Below are positions 1 through 11,533 of a DNA stretch of 64,000 nucleotides, in pieces. The stretch covers positions 5,305,201 through 5,369,200 of the forward strand of contig OX365962.1 of the NCBI GenBank assembly GCA_947247005.1. The letters are read 5' to 3'. The position numbers and the translations under genes are program-made. Under the pieces are notes generated by a model. The model made no database searches. It had not been told where the DNA came from and was given only the letters and a program-made list of their open reading frames with translations. This DNA comes from Spisula solida (lineage: Eukaryota > Mollusca > Bivalvia > Venerida > Mactridae). Numbering within the stretch: the stretch's first letter is position 1; each line of letters starts with the position of its first letter.

Positions 1-242
1 ATACGGGACCATTCTCTTTTCAAATGTCGTACTATATAAGGACTGGTCCCTCACTCCAGTTGGACTTTAGCAAACGATGTCTATTTTCAATAATCGAACG
101 GGTACCGGTCTATCGTCGAAAAGTCTGATGACGTCATAGTAACCTCAGGAAAATTCTTAACATTAATAAATGCTTAGTAAATACAAATGTTAAACAATAA
201 TCAGGCTTCAGTCAGTCAAACTTATCCAGGGAAACACCTAGC
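1..242. other. No recognisable feature
   Basis: This unique AT-rich sequence precedes the minisatellite. I see no exon, repeat or transposon end in it. Confidence 0.5.
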
Positions 243-2420
243 TTGCAAAATCAAACATTTAGAACCACACATCACAAGGACAACAACACATCACAAGGAC
301 AACAACACATCACAAGGACAACAACACGTCACAATGGCAACCCACAAGAACAAACAATGACCACCATACATCACAATGACCACCATACATCTAAAGGACA
401 ACCACACATCACAAGGACAACAACACATCACAAGGACAACAACACGTCACAATGGCAACCCACAAGAACAAACAATGACCACCATACATCACAATGACCA
501 CCATACATCACAAGGACAACCCACAAGAACAAACTATGACCACCTCACATGACAAGGACAACCACACATCACAAGGACAAACCACAAGAACAAACTATGA
601 CCACCACACATCACAAGGACAAGCACACATCACAGGGATAACTCACAAGAACAAACAATGACCACCACACATTACAAGGACAATCACACATCACAAGGAT
701 AACTCACAAGAACAAACAATGACCACCACACATCACAAGGATAACCAACAAGAACAAAAACTGACAACCTCACATCACAAGGACAAACCGTATTAACAAA
801 CCATGGCGGTAACAACTCACAAGAACAAATAATGACAACCATATATTATCACAAGAACAAACTAGGACAACCACACATCACAAGGACAAACCACAAGAAC
901 AAACTATGACCACCACACATCACAAGGACAACCCACAAGAACAAACAATGACCACCATACATCACAATGACCACCATACATCACAAGGACAAACCACAAG
1001 AACAAACTATGACCACCATACATCACAATGACCACCATACATCACAAGGACAAACCACAAGAACAAACTATGACCACCACAAATCACAAGGACAACCCAC
1101 AAGAACAAACAATGACCACCATACATCACAATGACCACCATACATCACAAGGACAAACCACAAGAACAAACTATGACCACCACACATCACAAGGACAACC
1201 CACAAGAACAAACAATGACCACCACACATCACAATGACCACCACACATCACAAGGACAAACCACAAGAACAAACTATGACCACCACACATTACAAGGACA
1301 ACCCACAAGAACAAACAATGACCACCATACATCACAATGACCACCATACATCACAAGGACAACCCACAAGAACAAACAATGACCACCATACATCACAATG
1401 ACCACCATACATTCCAAGGACAACCAACAAGAACACACAATGACCACCACACATCACAATGACCACCATACATCACAAGGACAACCCACAAGAACAAACA
1501 ATGACCACCACACGTCACAATGACCACCACACATCACAAGGACAACCCACAAGAACAAACTATGACCACCACACATCACAAGGACAACCCACAAGAACAA
1601 ACTATGACCACCACACATCACAAGGACAACCCACAAGAACAAACTATGACCACCACACATCACAAGGACAAGCACAAATCACAAGGACAACCCACAAGAA
1701 CAAACTATGACCACCATACATCACAAGAACATCCCACAAGAACAAACTATGACCATCATACATCCCAAGAACAACCACACATCACAAGGACAACCACACA
1801 CCACAAGGACAACCAACTAGAACAAATTATGACCACCACACATCACAAGGACAAGCACACATCACAATGACAACCACACATCACAAGGACAACCCACTAG
1901 AACAAACTATGACCACCATACATCACAAGGACAACCCACAAGAACAAACTATGACCACCATACATCACAAGAACAACCACACATCACAAGGACAACCCAC
2001 AAGAACAAACTATGACCACCATACATCACAAGAACAACCACACATCACAAGGACAAGCACACATCACAAGGACAACCCACTAGAACAAACTATGACCACC
2101 ACACATCACAAGGACAAGCACACATCACAAGGACAAGCACACATCACAAGGACAACCCACTAGAACAAACTATGACCACCACACATCACAAGGACAAGCA
2201 CACATCACAAGGACAAGCACACATCACAAGGACAACCCACAAGAACAAACTATGACCACCACACATCACAAGGATAACCTCACATCACAAGGACAAACCG
2301 TATTAACAAACAATGGCGGTAACAACTCACAAGAACAAATAATGACAACCACATATTATCTCAAGAACAAACTAGGACAACCACACATCACAAGGACAAC
2401 CCACAAATAAGACAAATCAA
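243..2420. repeat. 42-bp minisatellite array, about 2.2 kb
   Basis: This is a long imperfect tandem array. The dominant 42-bp unit is built from blocks such as ACCACCACACATCACAAGG, ACAACCCACAAG and AACAAACTATG. Shorter units (CACATCACAAGGACAA repeated) and higher-order blocks are mixed in, for example a block around 760-870 that recurs near 2270-2380. Because 42 is a multiple of three, several frames stay open for up to about 116 codons on + and 73 on -. The resulting His/Thr/Gln-rich translations have no start context, domain or splice signals, so I treat them as repeat artefacts. The strong strand asymmetry (A/C on +, G/T on -) is typical of minisatellites. Confidence 0.93.
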
Positions 2421-2639
2421 ATAGGGAATATCAGAATACACAAGACACAACAAGAACAGTGCACAAATTGCTAGCTCTGCATGGAAGTGCCCCTAGTCAA
2501 AATGACAAAAAATGAGATGTTGAGACTTTTTACATGTATTGAATTTTCTCATTGTTATAGACGGATTTTGAGCTTAAATCAAGAAACTGTTTTAAAAATA
2601 ACATATTGCTGCAAAAACAACCCATTGGCTATATAAAAT

Positions 2640-2790
2640 GGCAAATGATTCAATGATCTGAATTTGTTCGTCACGTGATGTCACTGGTTTAATATGTCAC
2701 GTGATGTCAATGATTTCATACGCCACGTGATGTCACTGGTTTAATATGTCATGTGATGGCAATGATTTCATACGTCACGTAGTGTTACTT
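2640..2790. repeat. E-box (CACGTGAC) satellite, short copy
   Basis: About five degenerate units of roughly 26 bp contain GTCACGTGATGTCA and TGATTTCATACG. This is the reverse complement of the ATGAAATCAGTGACATCACG unit found at 46.2-46.4 kb and 50.3-50.7 kb. It ends directly at the acceptor of the first LU exon. The same satellite abuts the homologous exon of the inverted paralogue, so exon and satellite were probably duplicated together. Confidence 0.8.
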
Positions 2791-2797
2791 ATTTTAG

Positions 2798-2883
2798 ATG
2801 TCGTGTGTTTACATTGTTTGAGCTGTAATGACGTTCCTTATGCTCAGGATTGCAACTACGTAAAGGAATGTGCTCCTCATGAG
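2798..2883 (+). CDS. Ly6/uPAR gene A, exon 1 of LU domain 1
   Basis: This 86-bp internal exon has acceptor TTACTTATTTTAG before 2798 and donor GTAAAT after 2883. It enters in phase 1 and ends in phase 0. It encodes 29 residues ending in ECAPHE and carries CLHCLSC, then a Cys in QDC and a Cys in KEC: the C1xxC2...C3...C4 start of an LU (three-finger) domain. The phase-1 acceptor means at least one upstream exon, presumably the signal peptide, which I could not find in the 2.8 kb to the left. LU proteins are usually secreted or GPI-anchored. A copy of identical length lies on the - strand at 46107-46192. Confidence 0.8.
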
Positions 2884-3430
2884 GTAAATATAGTTTTATG
2901 TCTATTTTCAAAATATTATTATGAAATTTAGGAACTCAAATTTCAGTGGATCAATTTTCCCGATTGCAGAGCATCCGTCTGTGTTGTAAAATTGAGATCT
3001 AAATATATTACAGGTTTTAATACACATTATAGCATAAAAGCGGGGATTTTGCTCATACGTTAACGGGACGAAAACCATGCGTAAACATAAAGATTCACGC
3101 GCTGTTAACGTCCAGTTTTACGTATGCTTATTTCAGGGCCGCGCCGGCGACTATAAACGTTGTACAGCGTCAAATGAACAGTGATTCTCATTTTATTTCT
3201 AACTACTAATTAGTTTTCTATAATATTTCCACAATATTTAAATTATCAATGTAAACAAACCCGCAGTATCCATGATTTCTTTGTATTTGCCGATCCCGGA
3301 AGTTGACGTGCATAACAATAACTGGTATGACGTTACGTTTGTTTTCGTGACGTCGCCACAAATTCTCCCGCCAAAATATCATTATTTTGACAAACAAACG
3401 CATTAATTGATGTTTTTTATGCTATAATAG

Positions 3431-3566
3431 CGTTTACGCATGTTTTTTTCTTGTTATAACATATGCAGAGTCCCTCGGGAGCGTTGGTGCCCTCGCCCTG
3501 GCGGACTTGGGCACCAACCGTCCCTCGGGACTCTGCAGATGTTATAGCCCGAAAAAGCATGCGTTA
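3431..3566. repeat. Long imperfect palindrome (fold-back hairpin)
   Basis: The left arm (3431-3492) and right arm (3508-3566) are inverted copies. The core GCAGAGTCCCTCGGGAGCG of the left arm answers CGTCCCTCGGGACTCTGC on the right, around a 15-bp GC-rich loop. The arms also share GTTATA and CGCATG(C). It has the form of a small fold-back MITE. It lies 35 bp before the start of the LINE homology. Confidence 0.75.
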
Positions 3567-3578
3567 ACCCTACATAGA

Positions 3579-3619
3579 TTTTTTAAAACTCTAGTTGCTT
3601 CAACTAGAGTTTTAAAAAA
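3579..3619. repeat. Perfect 19-bp inverted repeat at the LINE 5' junction
   Basis: Arm 3579-3597 is the exact inverse of 3601-3619 (CAACTAGAGTTTTAAAAAA) across a 3-bp spacer. The right arm is LINE coding sequence, translating to TRVLKN just before the conserved KSPG motif. The left arm is therefore an inverted copy of the truncated 5' end of the LINE, probably formed during integration. Confidence 0.75.
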
Positions 3620-5930
3620 TATGGCAAATGATAAAAGTCCTGGGATATCTGGTTTTAGTGCTGACTTCTATGAAGTATTCTGGAAGAAAATAGGTATTTT
3701 CGTATGTAGAGCACTAAATGACGCATATGTTACTGGCAATCTAACAATTACACAAACTCAGGGAATAATAACATGCATTCCAAAGGGCGATAAGCCGAAA
3801 CAATATTTACGAAATTGGAGGCCAACCACGTTGTTGAATTGCATATACAAAATAGGCTCTGGAGGTATGCAAATAGATTAAAAAATATTAAGATAAACTT
3901 ATAAATAGTGACCAAACGGGATTTATGAAAGACAGATTTATTGGAGAAAATATAAGACTGATTTAAGATTTAATGAAATATACAGAAGTTAATAATATTC
4001 CAGACCTAATTCTGCTTATAGATTTTGAAAAAGCTTTCGATTCAGTATCTTGGAGTTTTGTTCGAAAGACACTTACGGTATTCAACTTTGGCGAGGATAT
4101 AAAACACTGGTTCAATGTTTTCTACAAAGACAGTATATCGGCTGTTACACAATGTGGTTTTTTATCAGACTTTTTTAATATTCAGAGAGGCTGTCGACAG
4201 GGTGATCCTTTAAGTTGTTATATTTTTATTTTGTGTGCAGAAATTCTATCTCTTAAAATTAGACAGGCTAAAACTATAACAGGAATAAATGTAAATGCGA
4301 TTGAACATAAATTGTCACAGTTTGCAGACGATACAACAATATTCCTTGATGGTTCTACTGAGTCTCTTAATGAGACACTAAAAGTACTTACTGAATATAC
4401 TTCACTCTCTAAGCTGAAGTTGAACTTTGACAAAACTAAAGTAGTTTGGATTGGAAAACAAAAGTACAGTACCAATAGCATTAAAACTAAAACACATTTT
4501 GATATGCTTGGTATTACATTTCACGTTGATCTTGAAAAAATGATAGAATTAAACTACAATGATATACTACAAATTAAAAATATGCTACTAAACTGGAAAC
4601 GACGAATTTTAACACCAATCGGAAGAATACAAGTGATAAAAACAGTTATATTATCTACATTAATACATTTATGTACATCACTACCTAACCCAACGCAAGA
4701 TGTTATTAAAAAATTGTCTGACTCATTAACTGAATTCATTTGGGAAGGAAATGCAAGAATTAAGAAGAATGTTCTGACACAACACGAGCATAAAGGAGGC
4801 TTAGGAATAACAGACATAAATACTTTTATACATTCCTTAAAGTTGACATGTATCAGAAGAATAGTGATGAGTAATGGAAAATGGACAAATGTAGCAAAAA
4901 TTATGATTGACCTACAAACATTATTAAAATGTAGCTTTTACTACCCAGAATTAATCACAAATGGAATAAAAATAGTTATTGGAGAGACGCATTAAATCCC
5001 TTTGTAACATTATGTAAAAAACAGTAAATCAATAAAACAGAATTGATGGTACAACCCATCTTCTACAATCCTAATATCCTTATAAATAATCAACCCATTT
5101 TTTACAACTCATGGTTCAAAGCAGGTGTGCAAAATATCGAAGACCTGTTAGACAATAAAGGCAACTTTTACAGCTTCGAACAATTTAAAAAAAATAATAA
5201 TCCCATAACCAATTATAATCATTATCAAGGTGTTATAAGGTCTATATCTGAGTTCTTGAAACAAAATGATTGTCAAAGTAAAGACAAAATAACCAGGCCG
5301 TACATTCCATCACTTTTTAAAAATATTCCAAAATTTAAACAAGGAACTCAACAAATGTATAATATTCTGATACAAACAGAGGTCAAACCAGCTTGTGTAT
5401 CAAAATGGAATGAGGATTTAGGCCTGCAATGAACTGATAAAGAATGGAATACCATATTGTCAACTCCTTTCGAAATAACAACAGATTCAAACTTGCAATG
5501 GTTTCAGTACAGAATTATACATAGAATTATTGAATCTTTCTTATTTAGAATTAACTTCATAGATAATGCAAACTGTTCTTTCTGTAAAACTAAGACCGAA
5601 ACAATCAAACATTTATTTTGGGATTGTCATGTAATAAAGCAACTGATTTTAAATTTCTTTAGAAATCATGAAGTAATACAAATATTTCTCAATTGTGAAA
5701 GTTTTATATTAGGAATCAGAGATCACAATCAAGCTGTACTTAACCTTATATTCACATACCTAAAAAGATATATTTACAACTGCAAAGTTCTAGAAATCAA
5801 TCCGACCCTAGATAGAGCAAAACATTATGTTAATTATCAATATCAGGTACAAAAAGGGGTTGCGGTTAAATTAGATAGCTTAGACTCTTTTAATGCAACT
5901 TGGGATGTGTACTTGAACTTTTTCCAATAA
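3601..5930 (+). pseudogene. LINE reverse transcriptase, frameshifted
   Basis: Four pieces line up in order. 3601-3881 has NDKSPGISGFSADFY and NWRPTTLLN (RT blocks 0-2). 3973-4995 has DFEKAFDSVSW, QRGCRQGDPLS and the catalytic FADDTTIF. 5043-5432 has the INNQPIFYNSWF type of segment seen in Tx1/L1-like elements of molluscs. 5457-5930 ends with a CxxC...H...C zinc-knuckle-like motif (CSFCK...HLFWDC). Stops or frameshifts separate the pieces near 3881, 4995 and 5432, so the protein cannot be made. The original enzyme would have reverse-transcribed its own RNA by target-primed insertion. Confidence 0.9.
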
Positions 5931-6340
5931 TTCCAAAAATCAAACAAAATATTTCATATATAAAGTACTTTCAGCCCAGAGAAAATTCTAGCTTTCACTA
6001 TCATATATAAACGAAAGGAACCACCGACAGAATTGGTACATAAAAAAGTACCTGTACCCACCAAAAAAATTCAAAGGGGATTTTTTTAATGCAATTTTAT
6101 ATGGATGTATGTACACTGTATGTTACAATACTTGTTTGCATGTATGCAAGTATGTATGTATTTATAGAATTAACTATGTTTATTATACTTAGTAATTGGG
6201 TATTTATTTTCATTGAATCATATTCACATACAATTATACTACATGTTGTACGTAGTATGTGGGATGCCCTCGACCCACATCTACCTATTGACGTGGAAAA
6301 TAAAATTATCTCCCCTCAAAAAAACACAAAAAAACCTATA
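3601..6340 (+). mobile_element. 5'-truncated, dead L1/Tx1-like LINE (non-LTR retrotransposon)
   Basis: Only the reverse transcriptase and C-terminal parts remain, in several frames. The endonuclease and ORF1 are missing. The coding relic ends near 5930 and an AT-rich 3' tail follows. The exact 3' end is uncertain: I put it before the MITE at 6346 but saw no clear poly(A) or target duplication. It lies in the intron between the first and second LU exons of gene A. Confidence 0.85.
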
Positions 6341-6345
6341 TTACA

Positions 6346-6584
6346 GGGTACTGTTTTATCAAAGCCCTTACGAAATTCTTAAACTTACGTTCAAATTTAA
6401 TTCCTAATCATTCTTAAAAACTTCGATATTAGTGACAGATCTGGTTTGTAGAAGTTTATTAATTGAATCATTATTAATATTGCAGCTCCATTAACCACAC
6501 TTAATAATTGTAAGCAAATTAGAAAGAATTTAAATTTGATCGTAAGTTTACGATTTCCGTAAGTGCTTTGACAAAACAGTACCC
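6346..6584. mobile_element. MITE with ~45-bp terminal inverted repeats (GGGTACTGTTTT)
   Basis: The left end starts GGGTACTGTTTTATCAAAGC and the right end is its near-perfect inverse (GCTTTGACAAAACAGTACCC). The similarity runs inward through a CTTACG...AAACTTACG stretch for about 45 bp. The total is 239 bp with no coding capacity. A target duplication is not clear. The superfamily is unassigned. Confidence 0.85.
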
Positions 6585-6829
6585 AGGTGTATAAAATAAA
6601 TACAGGACAGCATAGTGCTAAATAATATGAACCATTCTTTTGAGAACAAAATTTCTGGTTACAACGCAAGTTTATGCGCAACAACTACAGTGCATGATAT
6701 TATGCACTGTCATAGTTAACTGGTACTACATTCCCCTTTGTTCCATTCAAGATAGATACTTAATACCATGTCTAAACTTCTAGATACGTCAGACTACTTA
6801 GCCACGCGTAAATCGATTTATCACATAAC

Positions 6830-6960
6830 CTGCGGTTCAGTAGTGCCTTAAAGCCGTACCGGAAATATCGTGTGCAATAAAAATTAAATCGATTTATCAC
6901 ATAACCTGCGGTTCAGTAGTGCCCTAAAGCCGTACCGGAAATATCGTGTGCAATAAAAAT
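6830..6960. repeat. 66-bp direct duplication
   Basis: A stretch beginning AAATCGATTTATCACATAAC is repeated immediately: first copy near 6830-6890, second near 6892-6960. The copies differ only by a GCCTTAAAG/GCCCTAAAG-type change. No coding content is visible. Confidence 0.7.
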
Positions 6961-7628
6961 TTAAACTAGTCTGACGCGACGTAAACCAATCCATACCTTG
7001 ATCGGCCCATGACGTCAGGATAATACCAACGTCGTCATGCCGTTGCTTTCATTGTACCGCTAAATTTTCTCGGAAACCTATACAGCATACATCATCATTT
7101 TGAACGATAACGAGCATTATCTAAGGTTATGTGATAAATAGAATATCTTACAATCGTGCTCACGGTTTCCCTGTCTTGCTGTTTTGTCAATGCAGAATAT
7201 TTGCTATGTTAGAATAACAATTATAAATATGTACCTGACAGTGTTTATCTATAAGGCCAAAAATAAAATATTGTTTTTTGAAAACTATTTGTATAGCCAA
7301 TATATAGCTAGTTTTTGTTTTCGTCCCCTCGTACCCGACATTTTTTTACAAAATTAAATTATTTTTTTCGGCGCGTCAAAAATATTTTGGGTAAGGGACT
7401 TTTTGCTTCGGTAGGTAGGGAAGGGGAAACAAAACATATTTCGCGACCATACTTTATTACGATAAAACACAGGTACACAGTTATTATTTCTAAATCGATG
7501 CCATACATTAAGTAAAGTAAATCTCAGATTGCATTTTCTTTTATACACGTACAGTACCATAGAGAACTATCATGGTAAATGAGAAAGGTATTCGAATGCT
7601 CTGTTTTATTCGAAACGATACAAGCATA

Positions 7629-7826
7629 TCACTGGCTTAGAATTAGAAGGTCGTAAGTACACAATCAATATTTTGAGAAAACAAGAAAAAACTTTCTGAA
7701 AACTACTCTTTACTTACAGAAAAACAAGCTTTTTAAACTTCGATTTGGTCAACATGAAGCGTCTCGTGGTATGTATGAGTCTTATATTTATTTTACCTTC
7801 TTCTTCTTCTAATACTAAGCCAGCGA
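7629..7826. mobile_element. MITE family M1 (TCRCTGGCTTAG ends), copy 1
   Basis: Inverted ends are TCACTGGCTTAGAATTAGAA and ...CTAAGCCAGCGA, flanked by TA on both sides (7627-7628 and 7827-7828). This is the signature of a Tc1/mariner-type target duplication. The inner sequence contains GGTCGTAAGTA and TTTGGTCAACAT, shared with four other copies in the window. No coding capacity. Confidence 0.85.
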
Positions 7827-7875
7827 TATCAGTATTATCTTTATTAACAATGACAAATGTTTGTGTTCATTTTAG

Positions 7876-7947
7876 GTATGTTATGCTAATCACGTAGTAA
7901 CAGTTACCGGCCACATATACAGATCCATGGGATGCCGAGACAGACGG
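7876..7947 (+). CDS. Ly6/uPAR gene A, exon 2 of LU domain 1
   Basis: This 72-bp phase-0/phase-0 exon has acceptor TTCATTTTAG and donor GTATTA. It encodes 24 residues starting VCYANHV and ending GCRDRR, the LU segment with C5 and C6. The - strand paralogue (43169-43240) has the same length and shares the TGHIYRSMGCRDR block. The donor lacks the usual +5 G, so splicing may be weak. Confidence 0.8.
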
Positions 7948-8311
7948 GTATTAAACTTACTGTATTCATAATAATAGTTATAAAATGTTTATGAGTTTTA
8001 TTATACCTCACGTGACCTCTCAATGTATTTTCCCCATTGGCATGCCGTGTGATATTTTGTTCGATTACGATGTGATATTTTATTCGTTCACATAGCAAAA
8101 ACGAGGCTGAGCTATGCATAGACATTTGTACTATTCGAGTCCGGAAAAGGCCCTGCTAGAGAGTATCCGTATGCTATTTATATAATTGTGTATATTTCAC
8201 GCTGTTTTAGTAAATATTGTCAAATTCAACAATCAAATCATTAGAAGCTTTAACTGACTGAGATTGTACATGTAAAATTATCATAACGGCAGTCTATTTG
8301 CTGATTACATT

Positions 8312-8498
8312 TCGCTGGCTTAGAATTATGTAGAACGTCGTAAGTACTACTTATCGTGACCTTATAAGACTCATGCATATTTAAAATTTTCATCTCATGG
8401 CGCTTCTTATGAGCCTATTTTCATGAAAATCGGAATGTTGACCAAACTGAAGTTTAAAAATATTTTGTATTTACGACCTTCTAATTCTAAGCCAGCGA
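8312..8498. mobile_element. MITE family M1, copy 2
   Basis: The ends are TCGCTGGCTTAGAATTA and TTCTAAGCCAGCGA, with TA following the right end. The interior carries GGTCGTAAGTA-like arms and GTTGACCAAACTGAAGTT, as in the other copies. It sits between LU exons 2 and 3 of gene A. Confidence 0.85.
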
Positions 8499-8556
8499 TA
8501 TTCATTATTTCTTAGGAATAACTCATACTAGTACTAGTATATTTGGTTTTGTTAAG

Positions 8557-8698
8557 CAGTGTTTAAGCGGGATAGCTGTTGGTAAAAGAGAAGCAATCTC
8601 AAATGACGACACCAGCTTGGATGACCCGCAGGATATAATAGTTTGTGACGGTTGTTGTGATACGCTGTGGTGCCAGACAAACTTGTGTCAGGACGTAG
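8557..8698 (+). CDS. Ly6/uPAR gene A, exon 3 of LU domain 1
   Basis: This 142-bp exon starts in phase 0 after GGTTTTGTTAAG and ends in phase 1 before GTAGGT. It encodes QCLSGIAVGKREAISNDD, an acidic stretch, then CDGCCDTLWCQTNLCQDV. The CC...NLC arrangement is the C-terminal LU signature (C7 to C10, with extra cysteines). The - strand paralogue at 42324-42510 is 45 bp longer, the extra residues lying in the loop before the CC motif. Confidence 0.85.
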
Positions 8699-8729
8699 GT
8701 AGGTGATTTGCAATTGTGTTGTGGTGGAG

Positions 8730-9340
8730 CTTTCATCTTTGTTTAATCCTGAAACTAGGTCATTCAGCTGGAATCATGACATTTAGTTTTTTAATACTGT
8801 TATATTTTAACTGTTTATGGCTTCAGACAGCTAAAATTAGGCACTTCAGTCGTTTTAATGTTGAACTAGGTCATTCAGCTTGGGTTTTCAGCGTTTTGAT
8901 TACTGAAACTAGTTATGCCCCCATCTTTGATGAGGGGGTATATTGCTTTGCACATGTAGGTCGGTCTGTCTGTCGGTAGACCAATTCGTTTCCGTTCAAT
9001 AACTCAAGAACGCTTTGCTCTAAGATCTTCTTCAAACTTTACATGGAGTTTGGTCATCAACAGTAGATGACCCCTATTGATTCTGAGGTCAGAAGGTTAA
9101 AGGTCAAGGTCACTGTGACATTTACCATTTCTGACTATTCAAATCGTTTCCGTTTAATAACGCAAGAGCGCTTTGCAGTAAGATCTTCAAACTTTATAAT
9201 TATGGAGGTTGGTCATCAACAGTAGATGACACCTATTGATTTTAAGGTCAGTAGGTCAAAAGTGAAGGTCACTGTGACCTTTACCATTTTTGACTATTGG
9301 GTTACCATGGAGGCATACGTGTTTTAAAAACATCTCTTTT
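8730..9340. repeat. Dispersed repeats (GTCATTCAGCT family and GCCCCCATCTTTG family)
   Basis: 8750-8910 has the motif ACTAGGTCATTCAGCT twice and GCTGAAACTAG-like words, shared with 11975-12020, 53690-53866 and 60552-60640. 8915-9340 begins GCCCCCATCTTTGATGAGGG, then CACATGTAGGTCGGTCTGTC, and recurs at 38003-38275. It holds an internal ~120-bp near-duplication (CAATAACTCAAGAACGCTTTG... then TTTAATAACGCAAGAGCGC...). This is an old non-coding interspersed repeat of unassigned class. Confidence 0.7.
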
Positions 9341-9354
9341 TAATTCAGATTTTT

Positions 9355-9500
9355 GACAGCTGGGACTTAGGCGTATCAATTTCTCGTTCGGTTGTGTGTT
9401 GGGCATTGAGCCTTAAATATGTTTTATTTTTTCTGTGCTCGGCTGGTTATGTTGAGTGCTGCCTTCCCTTTCCGATCTGATATTATCTTTTTCTAGGATA
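9355..9500. repeat. Dispersed repeat (CTGTGCTCGGCTGGTT family)
   Basis: The words TTTTCTGTGCTCGGCTGGTT and GTTGAGTGCTG are shared with 36590-36735 and 60660-60845. All three copies then run into TTCC(C/T)T...CTGA...ATATAATCT-like sequence. Non-coding; class unknown. Confidence 0.65.
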
Positions 9501-10490
9501 GGACAGCAAAAGCAAAAACAAAACAACAAATAATAAATCGGACAGTTTATGCTGCGCTCAAGATAAGCAGGAGAGCACGTGAGACGCAATAAAGGGCACA
9601 CGAAATTTTTCACTTTTCAAAAATTTACATCTTTTGGACTAATGATACAAAAGTATGTAAACTCATCTTGATTTTCTTGCTTAGCTTAGAAAGCTTTAAG
9701 ATTTTAAGTCATTTCTAAGTTATTTGCTAAGATGCTTTGTGAATACCACCCATACATCTTATATTCTTATTGTCTGAAGGAACTGGAGAGCAAAGGTACT
9801 AAGGTTTGTTCTTTTCAATCTTCTACGTGTGTTCATTAAAAAAATAGATACCCGCGTCTTCTTGAGGAAGAGTTAAGGATGATTGATCGGTTGTGTGTGC
9901 ATGCGTCATTTGTCATAGAAGATTATGTGTCTTAGGAAGGTAACACATGTCACAATTGTACTAATCCAATTATACAGCCTTGATAAGTATTATGCAATTA
10001 AAGTAGAATATACTCATCGAAATAACGGATTTAAGCCTGACATAAAACATCGAAGATAGGTAGGTGGGTTAAAAATATTGCTATTTAAGTATGTCAAAAT
10101 GTTTTGTGGGTCAGGTTTTTATTGTGCTTCTGTGTTTTTCTAATATAAATGTTATACATTTTATTTTAAGCATTTTCATGGATTTTCTTAGCGTTGAATC
10201 CAATTTTAACCAAAAGAAAAACAACATTTGCGAAGAATTTAAAATACACATAAGACTGTCACATTTTAAGGTATGACCGAGTAGTTAGCGCTCTCGAATG
10301 CCTTGTTCGAATAATAACTTTCCAATGACATTAATGATTCGAAATATGAAATCAAGCGTTTTCTAATGTCATTGTGTTGTATTGGTAACACATATTATTT
10401 TACGTCTTGTATGTAATGAGAACATTGAATCTAAAGCATAGATATATCGCGCTTCATAGCGCACATGTACTATATTTTGTCTTCTTTGTC
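9501..10490. other. Intron sequence without recognised feature
   Basis: This AT-rich stretch lies between the LU domain 1 and domain 2 exons of gene A. Short open frames here have no recognisable motif or codon structure. Confidence 0.5.
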
Positions 10491-10496
10491 TTTTAG

Positions 10497-10597
10497 CTTT
10501 TAAATCCAAAAATGACAGAGGACCGATTTGCTTCGCATCCTTTCCACAGGCAGACGGAGTAGCCTTCAAACATATTCGTCAGTGCGGTCATGAGGAG
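10497..10597 (+). CDS. Ly6/uPAR gene A, exon 1 of LU domain 2 (two cysteines lost)
   Basis: This 101-bp exon has acceptor TTTGTCTTTTAG and donor GTGAGT, entering in phase 1 and leaving in phase 0. It matches the previous exon (phase 1) and the next one (phase 0). It encodes NDRGPICFASFPQADGVAF and then KHIRQCGHEE. The paralogous exon (41948-42042) reads DRGPICFNCDQLPDGAKC followed by THIRQCGRDE. Both inner cysteines (C2 and C3) are therefore replaced in gene A, while C1, C4, the frame and the splice sites are kept. In LU domains C2 and C3 pair in finger I. Either this is a viable variant lacking that disulfide or an early stage of decay. Confidence 0.75.
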
Positions 10598-11154
10598 GTG
10601 AGTTGACGTTATATAACCACATAATGACGTCATATAGTAACATAACTGACGTCTTGGTGTGTTACGTCATATAAATTCGTCATAAGTACATTTTTGTAAC
10701 AGTGTTAGGTAAATACGTCATTAGTTGGTGTGTTGGAGAAAATACGTCACTATTTAGTAACAGTTTTTATCAGGACAACAAAGCGTTTACTGAATAGATT
10801 CTATATATTAGAGGTTATGATAATTTTATTTTGTAGCGAACGCTTAGTCATTGACTGCTTTCTGTGCCACTTTGAGGGTTTGTCAATATATCGTTCAAAT
10901 ACTGTTTCTGTAACAGTATTTGTTAAACAATTAAAGCCTTGTTTATTTATTGAAGTTGTGTCACATAATAATGCGACATGGAGATGTGTTCAAATGTTCA
11001 AACTACGGATGTTTTAACCAGTGCAATAACAAAAAAAAAGATTTAAATCTTCTTTTGTAGTAACTTGTTCAAATGGGCACAGTATATATTTGATTGTAAG
11101 TACTAAGTTTTAACTGCGTCTGCTAATTATTTATAATACCATTCCTTATTTTAG

Positions 11155-11214
11155 GTTTGCTACGAAGTTCTACAATATTCCGGCGATGTTGAAACTGGAT
11201 GTGAAAGTCCTCAG
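11155..11214 (+). CDS. Ly6/uPAR gene A, exon 2 of LU domain 2
   Basis: This 60-bp phase-0/phase-0 exon lies between CCTTATTTTAG and GTAAAT. It encodes VCYEVLQYSGDVETGCESPQ, the C5/C6 segment of an LU domain. The paralogue exon at 41308-41379 is 72 bp, four codons longer. Confidence 0.8.
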
Positions 11215-11533
11215 GTAAATATCAATAATAATAATAATAAATAATAATAATAATAATTACACAATGGGTAAAGTCATGAAATTTACATGGTGTTTCATAA
11301 TATCTGACCCCATGACAACCGAAAGCCATGATCTAATCCTCGATCTCATCTGATGTTTTCTTATAGCAATGGAAAGCTTAATATTTGGGAGTTTACATTT
11401 AATATATAACATGACAATGTTACTAGGAATTTAGATTCTTGCAAAAAGTCTTTTTTTTCGATAAATGAAAATTCCACAATTTTGCTTAGGGTGCGTGTGC
11501 TTGCAGGATTCCCTGCGTGATTTTTCTAATGTA

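Noticed and set aside
243..2163. Open frames of 60-116 codons, His/Thr/Gln-rich
   Set aside because: Pure translation of the 42-bp minisatellite, with no start context or domain.
7754..7772. ATGAAGCGTCTCGTG before a GTATGT donor, looking like a signal-peptide start for the LU gene
   Set aside because: It lies inside an M1 MITE; the same words (GACCAA, GAAGCGC, CTCATG) occur in other copies as part of the element.
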